From positions 1 to 48,861 of the forward strand of contig SXUI01000009.1 of NCBI GenBank assembly GCA_005790605.1: DNA of 48,861 bases. The letters run 5' to 3'. Below, in pieces: positions 25,915 to 34,547 of the stretch. The number at the start of each line of letters is the position of its first letter. The stretch's first letter is position 1. This DNA comes from Planctomycetia bacterium. GTDB taxonomy: Bacteria > Planctomycetota > Phycisphaerae > Phycisphaerales > SM1A02. A model generated the notes under the pieces. The model was not told where the DNA came from. It saw nothing but the letters and a program-made list of their open reading frames with translations, and ran no database searches. Position numbers and translations under genes: made by a program.

Positions 25915-28900
25915 TCAAGGCACTGGGACGAGCGGATCGTTCACCGCGAGATCGATGAGGTCGTACCACGTCGCGTACTGCTTCACATTGCCGAGTCCGA
26001 GCGTGTAGAGGCGAACCACGAACTCGCCGTCTGGACCGACATAGTTGTCGTAGCCAAGGTAGCCAGGCACGGTGAAATTCATCGTGGAGTCGGCCGTTCC
26101 GAGGACTTGATTCCCGATGTACATGTTGCGACGATTGACGTGGTCATACATGTACGCAATCATCATCACGGGGGTGCGGGTCGTCCTTGCAACGATGTCA
26201 AGCCGCAGGTCGTAGATGTTGCCGACATCTCCAACCGTGTTCGGCGCTCGGCATCGAACATCTGTCGTCCACCCCGTCCCGAGGTACGTAAAGCCTTCGA
26301 CGCGAGTTCCTTGATTCATGCGCGTCGATACAACCTTGTTGTAGCTGAGATCCTGAGCGCGAATCTTGAAGTTCGTGATTGGCGGTGTCCCCGTGCCAGT
26401 CAGAATCTCAAAGCCCATCTGATCGCCGTCATAGAAGCCACTCGAGAGAATGGAGTAGGCGCTATCGATGGAGTTGGGGAAGTTGTTGATGACCTTGAAG
26501 AAGCAGTCGCAATCATTTGGATTGCAGCCATCGGGTGTTTGGCAGCAGAAGTCGCCGATGTTGGCGCCCTCAGCTTCCATCGACCGACTCACGTCGCACT
26601 GAGGAGCGCCGGTCAAAGAAGAGCGCATCTGTTCGGGCGTAATAGGGGCGCCGTACAGTTGCTTCGCCCAGCCTTGGAGGATCGCAACCATGCCTGACAC
26701 GGTCGGAGCAGCGGAACTCGTTCCGTTGAACGCGCTCGTGTAGGTCCGAAGCATGTTGTCTTCGTTGGCGTCGACTCCGGTGGGATCGTTCGCGCCTCGG
26801 AACAGCGCGCCGTAGCCAGTTGTGCAGACTGCGGTGCCCCATCCGAAGCAGTGCACAGCACCGTTCTCAGCATCTGGATTCGTGTAGTTGCTGAACGACT
26901 GACGGACATAGCTCAACATGCAGCACTGTCCTGGTGGGTGGTACTCACCACCTGCGCCACCAGCGCCAACGATGATTGCACCAGTGTCAAACGGCGCATC
27001 GGCAATCGCCATGCCGTCGTTTCCCGCGGAGCAGCACTGTGTGACGCCAAGGTCAGACCCAACTCGCACAAGTGTTGCGAGTGGCTCGAGGCGATCCATC
27101 GGACCGATGCCCGGGTAACCCCACGAGTTGTTGACAACATCGCCTGGGCCGAAGATCTCCCAACAGCTCGTGAGGGCGTTCTGCGAGCGACCGCCCTCTT
27201 CCACACTCACGATGGGGAAGAAGTAGCCTTGCGCGTTCTTCGCGATACCAGTTACGCCGAACTGGTTTTCTCCAGCGACGATTTCGCCGAGCGTTGCGGT
27301 GCCGTGCTGGGGCTCATTTTCTGGCATCAACACAATGGTCTGATCGGCTTCGGGAATCACGCGTGGAATCGTGTAGCTCGGACCAGAATCAACATTCGCC
27401 CAGAGCGCCGGATCGGCGGGATCTGTCGGGACGCCTGAGCGCACAAACTCCTCGTGCTTCACGAAGGCCGCGAACTCAATCACTGCCACTTTGGAGCCCT
27501 CGCCGTAGAGCACGGCTGGCATGCCACCTTGGTAATAATCAGAGAACTGTTGTTGCCAAGTTGCCATGCCGGTCAGATTGAATCCACGACCGTTGAAATT
27601 CCCAAGCCCCGTCCAAATGTTGTTTGCGGGATCCGCGAATCCATCCTCCGGAACAACGCGCGAAGAGAGGTAGAACTGAGCGCCGCCTTCGAGCGCACCT
27701 GTCGCTGGGAAAGGGACATAGTTGTTTGGAGTTGGTCCCGCGACAGCATTTCCTACGCATGCTGGTGTATTGACTGCAAGCGCAACGCAGGAAGAATCCC
27801 AACCAGCCTGACCATTGCAGCAGGTCGGATCGACCAAGCAGACCGCCGCGCAGCAACTTGGTTGGCTGCAACCAGCACCACCGTGCGGTTCAAAGCAGAG
27901 ACCCTGCTGGATGTTATTGATGACGAAAGATGGCCAAGCAACCGGATCCGCGGGAACGCCAGGCGCGCTCCAATCCGGACCAATGACGGACGCAGTTCCT
28001 GGGAAATAGCCGGTTTGAGCAGGAGCAGTCTGTGGCTCTGGGCAGCTCCAACCGCCGCCACCATCACAGATGCCATCTGGTGTCTCTGCGCGGAGCAGGA
28101 ACGAAGTGAAGCAGGCGTCGTAACGCTCATATGCCGCCAACTGAGGATTCGACGCGGGATCGTAGATCTGACCAATGCACTGGAGATTCGCGATGGCTGC
28201 GCAGAGGAAGTCCCAACCACGAGGAGAGGTGTCGTCTGTGCAGGTTGGGTCAACGGTTCCGACCAGGTTGCAGCAGCCGGCATCCGCACAGCCATAAAGT
28301 GGATTCTGACCACCCGGATCAGGATTGCAGTTGAAGTAGCGCGGATCGGGGCACGCAATGTTTGGTTCATTGCAAGTCACCGGATTCATCGGGTCGCAGC
28401 CTTGCTGATGCACAGCAGGCAGCGGATCGATGCTCGTCCACTCCACGACGCCGAGTGCTTGGAATGCGCGCGCGGCCTCAAGCAAGCGCTCTGCTGGGAT
28501 GTTGTCGACTTCAACAATGCTCGCGAGATCTGGCTGGTGTCGTCCGCTGTAGTTCTCCGCGCGAATTTCAATCGCTCGAAGTCGCGCAGGGCTCTTGTTG
28601 ATCCACTGACGAATCGTTCCCTTGTGCTGTGCAAGGATCTCTGTGACTGCTTGCATGTCGGCGCCGGCGAGCGACGCGACTTCGCTGCTGTCTCCCTGTG
28701 GCGCGCGAGCGACGAGTTCATCGTTGAACTTCACGATGATCTTGCCGGTGAGCGGAAGGAGTTCTCCGGTCACACCGTGACGGGGAAGGACGATTTCTTC
28801 TACGAGCTTCTTTCGAGCACGGACGCGCGGCGCGAGGCCGAGTTCATCCACGTCGCCACCATTGGTGCTCGCTGGCGGAATCGCCATCGGCGTTGGCGCA

Positions 28901-29028
28901 GCCTTCGCTGCTTCAAGTCCGATCCCAAATGCCGCGACAAGCGCAAGCGTCAGGTTGATTGTGGAGACTCGGTCGAAGCGCGAGACGCGAGTTGCGAGCG
29001 AACGGATGTTCGGAAGCAGAGAGGACAT
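25915..29028 (-). CDS. Secreted subtilisin-family (S8) peptidase with Cys-rich modules
   Basis: The 1037-residue protein has a signal segment (INLTLALVAAFGIGLEAAKA), a probable propeptide (TGKIIVKFNDELV...VVEWTSIDPLP, ~94-205), two Cys-rich modules (~247-284 and ~387-424) with the CC..v..vDPtC....WD..C pattern also found in the 990-residue secreted protein, then an S8 domain (~505-800). Catalytic positions are Glu518 (VAVIEFAAF, normally Asp), His575 (QHGTATLGEI), oxyanion Asn634 (NNSWGYPG) and Ser771 (NGTSSAAPTVSG). The last ~190 residues form a beta-rich domain without a recognisable anchor. Activity is uncertain because of the Asp-to-Glu change. AGGAG nine bases before ATG 29028 supports the start. 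It probably degrades or processes extracellular protein. Confidence 0.87.
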   Translation of the reverse strand: MSSLLPNIRSLATRVSRFDRVSTINLTLALVAAFGIGLEAAKAAPTPMAIPPASTNGGDVDELGLAPRVRARKKLVEEIVLPRHGVTGELLPLTGKIIVKFNDELVARAPQGDSSEVASLAGADMQAVTEILAQHKGTIRQWINKSPARLRAIEIRAENYSGRHQPDLASIVEVDNIPAERLLEAARAFQALGVVEWTSIDPLPAVHQQGCDPMNPVTCNEPNIACPDPRYFNCNPDPGGQNPLYGCADAGCCNLVGTVDPTCTDDTSPRGWDFLCAAIANLQCIGQIYDPASNPQLAAYERYDACFTSFLLRAETPDGICDGGGGWSCPEPQTAPAQTGYFPGTASVIGPDWSAPGVPADPVAWPSFVINNIQQGLCFEPHGGAGCSQPSCCAAVCLVDPTCCNGQAGWDSSCVALAVNTPACVGNAVAGPTPNNYVPFPATGALEGGAQFYLSSRVVPEDGFADPANNIWTGLGNFNGRGFNLTGMATWQQQFSDYYQGGMPAVLYGEGSKVAVIEFAAFVKHEEFVRSGVPTDPADPALWANVDSGPSYTIPRVIPEADQTIVLMPENEPQHGTATLGEIVAGENQFGVTGIAKNAQGYFFPIVSVEEGGRSQNALTSCWEIFGPGDVVNNSWGYPGIGPMDRLEPLATLVRVGSDLGVTQCCSAGNDGMAIADAPFDTGAIIVGAGGAGGEYHPPGQCCMLSYVRQSFSNYTNPDAENGAVHCFGWGTAVCTTGYGALFRGANDPTGVDANEDNMLRTYTSAFNGTSSAAPTVSGMVAILQGWAKQLYGAPITPEQMRSSLTGAPQCDVSRSMEAEGANIGDFCCQTPDGCNPNDCDCFFKVINNFPNSIDSAYSILSSGFYDGDQMGFEILTGTGTPPITNFKIRAQDLSYNKVVSTRMNQGTRVEGFTYLGTGWTTDVRCRAPNTVGDVGNIYDLRLDIVARTTRTPVMMIAYMYDHVNRRNMYIGNQVLGTADSTMNFTVPGYLGYDNYVGPDGEFVVRLYTLGLGNVKQYATWYDLIDLAVNDPLVPVP

Positions 29029-29260
29029 GCAGCTGAGCTCCTAAAGGGGCTTTGATCGATCTGGCATCAGGCAAGTTCGCGCATAGAGATACGCGCGCAG
29101 ACGAATAGCAGAGCGCAGACCCACTTTGGGCAGGACGGCGTTCTGCGTGGAATATACGGCAATCGATTTCGATTGGGAGCACGAAGGGCAAAATAATCAG
29201 ACGGATTTCGCCTATGCGGAATACGCACATAAGGCGCGTTCGATGGAATCGCCGTCCGTG

Positions 29261-30571
29261 CTAGCGACCGATGTCGGTTCGATAGAACGCGCCTTCAAAA
29301 CGGATCTTTTCAGCCGCGAGCCGCGAGAGTTCTGCGGCGCGCGCGACGGTTCCTGCGAGCGCGGTGACGCCGATGACTCGGCCGCCATTGGTGAGCACTT
29401 CGTTCCCCTTGCCTCGCGAGGTCGCCGAGTGAAAGAGGACGACATCCTCTCGCGGTCCTCGCTCGATGGCGCGGGCTTCACCAAGGCCCGTCACAGGGAG
29501 CCCCTTTGCAAACGCGCCCGGGTAACCCTTCGAGCAAACCATAGTGCAACAAGAGGCGCGCGAGTCGAATTCAACATCGACATCAGCCAGTGTTCCGGTC
29601 GTTGTTGCCCACAACAGTGAGATGAGATCGCTCTTGAGTCGGGCAATCGTCGCTTGTGTTTCTGGGTCGCCAAAGCGCGTGTTGAACTCCAACACCTTGG
29701 GCCCCGCTGGAGTGAGCATGATGCCAGCGTAAAGCGCGCCCCGAAACGGAATCTCGAGGCGTTTCATCGCGTCGATGGTTGGGATGAACACATCGCGATG
29801 GATCTGGTGGAGCAGTTCTTTGGTAGTTGTCGGCGTTGGGCTGAACGCGCCCATTCCACCGGTGTTTGGGCCCGTGTCGCCGTCCCCAACGCGCTTGTGA
29901 TCTTGTGCTGGATCAAGAATAGTGAAAGTGCGGCCGTCGGTGAGCGCGATGACGCTCATCTCGGTGCCCGTGAGTTTCTCTTCGATGAGGATGGTCGACC
30001 CTGCGTCGCCGAATGCTTTCTTCCCCAGACACAAGTCGATTGCAGCGAGCGCTTCAGTCGCATTGTTGCAGACGATCACGCCCTTTCCTGCGCAGAGACC
30101 TGTTGCTTTGATGACACAACCATCGGTCCGTGTCAGTGCGAAAGTCTTCGCTTGTTCTAGATCGGTGAAGGCCTTGCTGTCCGCTGTTGGCACACTTCCG
30201 TGGCGCATCACCTGCTTGGCGAAGGCCTTGTCCCACTCGAGCCTTGCTCCTTCCTTGGATGGTCCGAAGACTTGGCGGTGTGGAGCGGCCAACTTTGTTG
30301 CGAGTCCCTCCGACAGTGGCTGTTCCGGACCAATGACAACGAGGTGAATACTTTCTCGATCGCACCATTGCGTGAGGCGAAAGACATCACCGCTCGTTGG
30401 TTCAGGGCAGGCCTTCGCGATGTCTAACATCCCTGCATTCGCATGCGCTTCGACCCACAGGGTGCCGATTCGCGGGCTCTGCTTGAGTTTCCACGCCAGT
30501 GCGTGCTCGCGACCTCCCGTGCCGAGGAGGAGGATGTTGACTTTTTCAGGAAGGCGGGGGGGCTTGCTCAC
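29261..30571 (-). CDS. purD: Phosphoribosylamine--glycine ligase
   Basis: PurD makes glycinamide ribonucleotide in de novo purine synthesis. The 436-residue protein shows the N-terminal LLLGTGGREHALAWKL, VVIGPEQPLSEGLA, and the ATP-grasp core: VIKATGLCAGKGVIV, LIEEKLTGTEMSV, DHKRVGDGDTGPNTGGMGAFSP, GALYAGIMLT and VLEFNTRFGDPETQ, the last containing the metal-binding Glu and Asn. Length is normal for the family (~430). The start is GTG at 30571. It is divergent from the secreted hypothetical gene, with 140 bases between them. CCTMV replaces the more usual 'a.cvv' strand and is unremarkable. Confidence 0.95.
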   Translation of the reverse strand: MSKPPRLPEKVNILLLGTGGREHALAWKLKQSPRIGTLWVEAHANAGMLDIAKACPEPTSGDVFRLTQWCDRESIHLVVIGPEQPLSEGLATKLAAPHRQVFGPSKEGARLEWDKAFAKQVMRHGSVPTADSKAFTDLEQAKTFALTRTDGCVIKATGLCAGKGVIVCNNATEALAAIDLCLGKKAFGDAGSTILIEEKLTGTEMSVIALTDGRTFTILDPAQDHKRVGDGDTGPNTGGMGAFSPTPTTTKELLHQIHRDVFIPTIDAMKRLEIPFRGALYAGIMLTPAGPKVLEFNTRFGDPETQATIARLKSDLISLLWATTTGTLADVDVEFDSRASCCTMVCSKGYPGAFAKGLPVTGLGEARAIERGPREDVVLFHSATSRGKGNEVLTNGGRVIGVTALAGTVARAAELSRLAAEKIRFEGAFYRTDIGR

Positions 30572-30711
30572 GGGGTGACGGATTCCTAGTGCGAATGGCT
30601 GCGGAGGAGGGCGCGGAGTGTACGGGAGCCGCGATCGCGATACATTGGTATGTCCTTCGGTGCGCGCGAATCCATCGTGGCGACCTTCGTGACTTTTGGA
30701 CCTACCGACCT

Positions 30712-32205
30712 ATGCTCGTGAAATCGCAACTTTCTTTCGCAGGCGCGTCGCTTCTCGCGGCCGTTGCCGCACTTCCATGCTTCGCCACTGAAACGGACAT
30801 CGCGGCGGTTCTTGCGAAGCTCAACGAGCCGTATACCCGCGTCGCTGCTTCTGGAAAGAGCGCGCCGAAGCTCTTCGTGGCGTACCTCGATGTGACGCCC
30901 GCGCCTCAATCGATCGGACCTGACTTCAACCTCACCACGATCTGGCCCGGTATGGATGAGTGGGATGCGACCTCAAAGTGGGCTTCGGCAAATCAAGGTT
31001 TTCTGAAGGTGCTCTCCGAGGTGCAGAACGCGCTGATCCTCGGTGTGCCCTATGGAACCGAAGGTGTTGATCCGCGCTTCGTCGAGCACGGTCTCGTCGC
31101 GCTTGTGGGAACTGACGGCGAACTCCGCAAGGTTTCGTTTCCTTATCTCGACGCGCTTCGTACGATGAGCGCGCTTGTGGTCGCTGACATGTACCGCGCC
31201 TGCGAGGCGGGCGAGTTTGACGCAGCATTCGCCGTCGGCGTAGCCCACTTGCGCGTGCTTCGCCAAGCGTGCGACTGCGCGATGTACGCCGAAAAAGTCG
31301 CTGCAATGACGCTGCTCGCGGACAGTCTGAGCGTTCACCGAGACATTCTTTGGAGCTACGAGGGCAAGCTCTCAGGCGACCTCACGCGCAAACTCGCGAC
31401 GATGGAGTATTCGTACCTCAAACCAGCCGACAACGAGCGTTTGAAGCGACTCGAGATGCCGGAGGGTGACCGCATCGTCGCCGAGGCGCTCATCGCGGAA
31501 GTGTTCGATGCAGCCGGTCAGCCCGATTTGCAGAAGTTCGCGTCGGTGTTCAGTCAACTGCAGTCTGAGGGTGAGCCGCTGACGCAGTTTGGTTCATCGA
31601 AGCACTGGGAAATGATTGCCGGTGTCCACGGCTCGCTCGATGCATCCGAGGCGAAGTTGAAGGGCATCTATGACAACTGGTGGCGTCGATGGCGCCTTCG
31701 CCAATACGACCCGATCATGGGCGTTCCCACGGAGATGTCGCGATTGAATGCCGTGCGCTACGCGGCTGTTGCGTTGGCGGTGAAGGACATCGAGTCACTG
31801 TTCGCGCTGCGCCGTCGCGTCGTCGCGGAGCAGAACGGAACCGTCCTCGCAGCAGGACTGTGCGCGTATCGCACCCAGTTCGGCGATTGGCCCAACGACA
31901 TTGAAAAGGCGTATGCCGTCTACATCCCCAAGCGTTTTGACTTCGATCCTTACGACGCGAAGTATGGTCACTTGATCTATCGCGCGCTTCCATCCCCGAA
32001 GTTCGTTGACAGCGAGTTTGGGCGGGTAGAGGTAAAGAGTTGCATCCTCTTCGCGCGTAACGACGATCACGAACCGAGTGGGTATTCCAAGCACGCAGCA
32101 GGCGGCGCTGCGGATGACTTCGTCCTCTGGCCGGCACTGCGCGCTTTGTCTCGTGGTGCAGGAGGCGAGGAGACGACCCTCAAGACTGGTGAGGCTGGAC
32201 AGTGA
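30712..32205 (+). CDS. Secreted hypothetical protein upstream of trxB
   Basis: This 497-residue protein is not recognised as a named family. ATG 30712 gives a signal peptide (LSFAGASLLAAVAALPCFATE). The mature protein is mainly helical, with no CxxC or membrane segment. Near the C terminus, GTVLAAGLCAYRTQFGDWPNDIEKAYAVYI-P followed by F-DPYD and HLIY resembles the 'al..YR..hG.wP..l..l.P.yl...p.DPf.g..l.Y' motif common in planctomycete secreted hypotheticals. An open frame extends to 30589 without a better start. Its stop overlaps the trxB start (GTGA), so the two are translated together. Confidence 0.78.
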   Translation: MLVKSQLSFAGASLLAAVAALPCFATETDIAAVLAKLNEPYTRVAASGKSAPKLFVAYLDVTPAPQSIGPDFNLTTIWPGMDEWDATSKWASANQGFLKVLSEVQNALILGVPYGTEGVDPRFVEHGLVALVGTDGELRKVSFPYLDALRTMSALVVADMYRACEAGEFDAAFAVGVAHLRVLRQACDCAMYAEKVAAMTLLADSLSVHRDILWSYEGKLSGDLTRKLATMEYSYLKPADNERLKRLEMPEGDRIVAEALIAEVFDAAGQPDLQKFASVFSQLQSEGEPLTQFGSSKHWEMIAGVHGSLDASEAKLKGIYDNWWRRWRLRQYDPIMGVPTEMSRLNAVRYAAVALAVKDIESLFALRRRVVAEQNGTVLAAGLCAYRTQFGDWPNDIEKAYAVYIPKRFDFDPYDAKYGHLIYRALPSPKFVDSEFGRVEVKSCILFARNDDHEPSGYSKHAAGGAADDFVLWPALRALSRGAGGEETTLKTGEAGQ

Positions 32206-33188
32206 ACGCGGCGACCGATGGCGCTGAAAAAGTCGTGATCATCGGCTCCGGTCCCGCAGGTTGGACGGCCGCGATTTACGCGGCGCGAGCGAACCTCAAT
32301 CCGCTCGCGATCATCGGGGTTCCTGCGTCAACGCCAGCGCCAGTGCTTCCAGGTGGGCAGCTGATGCTCACGACCGAAGTTGAAAACTATCCCGGCTTCC
32401 CGCACGGTGTCTCGGGTCCCGAGATGATGGAGAAGTTCCGCGAGCAGGCGGTGCGATTCGAAACACGCATCCTTGACAACGATGTTGTGCACTGCGACTT
32501 TCAGGCGAAGCCGATGCGGTTGACACTTTGCGATGGCAAGGTGATCGCCACCCACAGCGTCATCATCGCGACGGGAGCGACCGCGAACTGGATTGGGTGC
32601 CCGAACGAGTTGCGACTCGCGCAGAGCGGTGGCGGGGTGAGCGCGTGCGCCGTCTGCGACGGCGCACTTCCGGTCTATCGAAACAAAGTGCTCGCAGTCG
32701 TTGGCGGCGGTGATACGGCGATGGAAGAGGCGAGCTACCTCACGAAGTTTGCTTCGAAGGTGTACATCGTGCATCGACGCGATTCGTTTCGCGCGTCGCG
32801 CGCGATGCAGGCGCGTGTCCTTTCGCATCCGAAGGTTGAAGTGCTCTGGAACTCAACCGTTGTGGATGTCAAGGGTGAGCAGAAGATCGAAGCGATCGAG
32901 CTTGAGCACACACTGACGAAAGCGCGCACGACGGTCGCTGTCGCCGGGCTCTTCGTGGCCATTGGACATTCACCCGCGACGAGTTTCCTGAAGGACAGCG
33001 GCGTCGAGTTCGATGAGAAGGGCTACATCCTTCTTCGTACTCGCTCAAGCGAAACGAATCTCAAGGGCGTCTTTGCCGCTGGAGATGTCGCGGACGCGCA
33101 TTACCGACAGGCCGTAAGCGCTGCTGGAATGGGTTGCCAAGCGGCGATCGATTGCGAGCGGTATCTCGCGGCCAACGAAGTGCATTAG
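32202..33188 (+). CDS. trxB: Thioredoxin reductase (NADPH)
   Basis: This FAD enzyme reduces thioredoxin with NADPH. The 328-residue protein has the FAD motif VVIIGSGPAGWTAAIYAARA, GGQLMLTTEVENYPGFP, the redox pair Cys149/Cys152 in SACAVCDGALP, the NADPH fold VVGGGDTAMEEA with HRRDSFRAS (arginines for the 2'-phosphate), and the C-terminal GVFAAGDVADAHYRQAVSAAGMGCQAA. All match bacterial low-molecular-weight TrxB. The start is GTG 32202 inside the previous gene's stop, showing translational coupling to a secreted protein of unknown function. It is convergent with the symporter gene. Confidence 0.94.
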   Translation: MNAATDGAEKVVIIGSGPAGWTAAIYAARANLNPLAIIGVPASTPAPVLPGGQLMLTTEVENYPGFPHGVSGPEMMEKFREQAVRFETRILDNDVVHCDFQAKPMRLTLCDGKVIATHSVIIATGATANWIGCPNELRLAQSGGGVSACAVCDGALPVYRNKVLAVVGGGDTAMEEASYLTKFASKVYIVHRRDSFRASRAMQARVLSHPKVEVLWNSTVVDVKGEQKIEAIELEHTLTKARTTVAVAGLFVAIGHSPATSFLKDSGVEFDEKGYILLRTRSSETNLKGVFAAGDVADAHYRQAVSAAGMGCQAAIDCERYLAANEVH

Positions 33189-33236
33189 GCGTCCTTGCGG
33201 CGTTTTCGTAGGGTTTTCGGCGATCGACTCGACGCC

Positions 33237-34547
33237 TCACTTGCGTTCGATGTGTGTGACGATCTTGGCTCCCACGCAGTCGCCCCACACATTCACAGTT
33301 GTGCGAGCCATGTCGAGCAGTCGATCTACGCCAATGATGATCCCGATCGCGCTCACCGGAATCTCGGCAACGCCTCGACCGTGAAGGCTCGCATTGACCG
33401 CGGTGATCACGATGACGAGGGTGACGAGCCCTGCAGACGGAATGCCGGCGGCGCCGATCGCTGCGAGTGTCGCCGTGAGTACGGCGATGATGAGGTCTGA
33501 TGTTGTGAGATCAACACCACAAAGCTGAAACAGGAAGAGTGCGGCGACCGCTTCGTAGAGCGCGGTGCCATCAAGATTCAGTGTGGCTCCGAGTGGAATC
33601 ACAAAGTTCGTAGCTCGACTCGAGCAGCCTCCCGCTCCGGTGCACTCGCGCACCGTGACGGGAAGCGTTGCGTTGGAAGAACTCGTCGCAAAGCCCGTGA
33701 AAAGCGCGCGACGCACGCTCCACATGAACACCCATCCATTGGTGCGAGCGAACATGCAGGTAAGGAGAGGAAGGATGAGGAAACCGTGGATGGTGAGCCC
33801 GAGCAGGACCGTAAGCATGTATGCGCCGACGGGACCTGCAACGCTCTCGAGTCCGACGCGACCGACGATGCCGACGAGGAAGCAGAACAGTCCGATCGGC
33901 ATCATCCACAGGATCCAGCCAATGACGCGGAGCATGGCGTGGAAGAGCCCCTCGACGACCTCGCGCGCGCGCTGCGTTCGTTCGCCGCCTGACGCGAGCC
34001 CAAGGCCAATCAAGATCGAAAACACGATCACGCCAATCGTGTTGCCAGCGGCTGCCTCTCCAAGCGGCGACTTGGGGAGAAGTTGTTGCGCAATGCCTTT
34101 GAAGGCTCCGAGGATGCCCGTGGTCTGGTTCGCCTGCAGCGTGGCGAGGCGTGAGGCATCGCTCTGATACGCCGCGTCACCGTTGGCGAGGAGTTGCGCA
34201 CTTACCTCGGCACTCAGGCCATCGCCGGGACGGATGGATTCGACGAGGAGTGTCCCGAGAGTCGCCGCGCAGAGCATGCATCCGAGATAGAACCCAGCGA
34301 CGAGCAGGCCGAGTTTTCCGAGCTGCTTCGGGTCGCCAATCGACGCGATCCCGTGGATGACAGCGACCACCACCATCGGGATCAGGATCATCTGAAGTGG
34401 TCGAAGCAGAAGCAGATTCCCTGCGAACATCCAACCAGAGTCTGCTTCAAGCGCGCCTTGGCTGCGGAACAGCAATTCGCCGACGACGACGCCGAGCGCG
34501 AGCGCGCTGAGCATGATGATCGTCTGCAGTCGGCCGTGGTTAGCCAC
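33237..34547 (-). CDS. Dicarboxylate/amino acid:cation symporter (DAACS/GltP-DctA family)
   Basis: The 436-residue inner-membrane protein has about eight membrane helices plus re-entrant loops. Family motifs are LRPLQMILIPMVVVAVIHGI, the Ser-rich hairpin SSSNATLPVTV, IPLGATLNLDGTALYEAVAALFL, and DRLLDMARTTVNVWGD (substrate-binding Asp/Arg and Asn region). It imports C4-dicarboxylates, glutamate or aspartate with Na+ or H+; the exact substrate is not decidable here. The start is GTG 34547, overlapping the aspS stop by eight bases, so it is co-transcribed downstream of aspartyl-tRNA synthetase, which would fit aspartate supply. Confidence 0.92.
   Translation of the reverse strand: MANHGRLQTIIMLSALALGVVVGELLFRSQGALEADSGWMFAGNLLLLRPLQMILIPMVVVAVIHGIASIGDPKQLGKLGLLVAGFYLGCMLCAATLGTLLVESIRPGDGLSAEVSAQLLANGDAAYQSDASRLATLQANQTTGILGAFKGIAQQLLPKSPLGEAAAGNTIGVIVFSILIGLGLASGGERTQRAREVVEGLFHAMLRVIGWILWMMPIGLFCFLVGIVGRVGLESVAGPVGAYMLTVLLGLTIHGFLILPLLTCMFARTNGWVFMWSVRRALFTGFATSSSNATLPVTVRECTGAGGCSSRATNFVIPLGATLNLDGTALYEAVAALFLFQLCGVDLTTSDLIIAVLTATLAAIGAAGIPSAGLVTLVIVITAVNASLHGRGVAEIPVSAIGIIIGVDRLLDMARTTVNVWGDCVGAKIVTHIERK

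Noticed and set aside
27454-29055. 533-codon plus-strand frame opposite the S8 peptidase gene
   Set aside because: Antisense shadow of a well-supported protease gene; no start signal or domain.
29231-29295. Inverted repeat with 11-base arms (AAGGCGCGTTC ... GAACGCGCCTT) around the purD stop
   Set aside because: The 43-base spacer and the right arm being inside purD coding sequence make a terminator or operator unlikely; no T-run follows. Left as unexplained.
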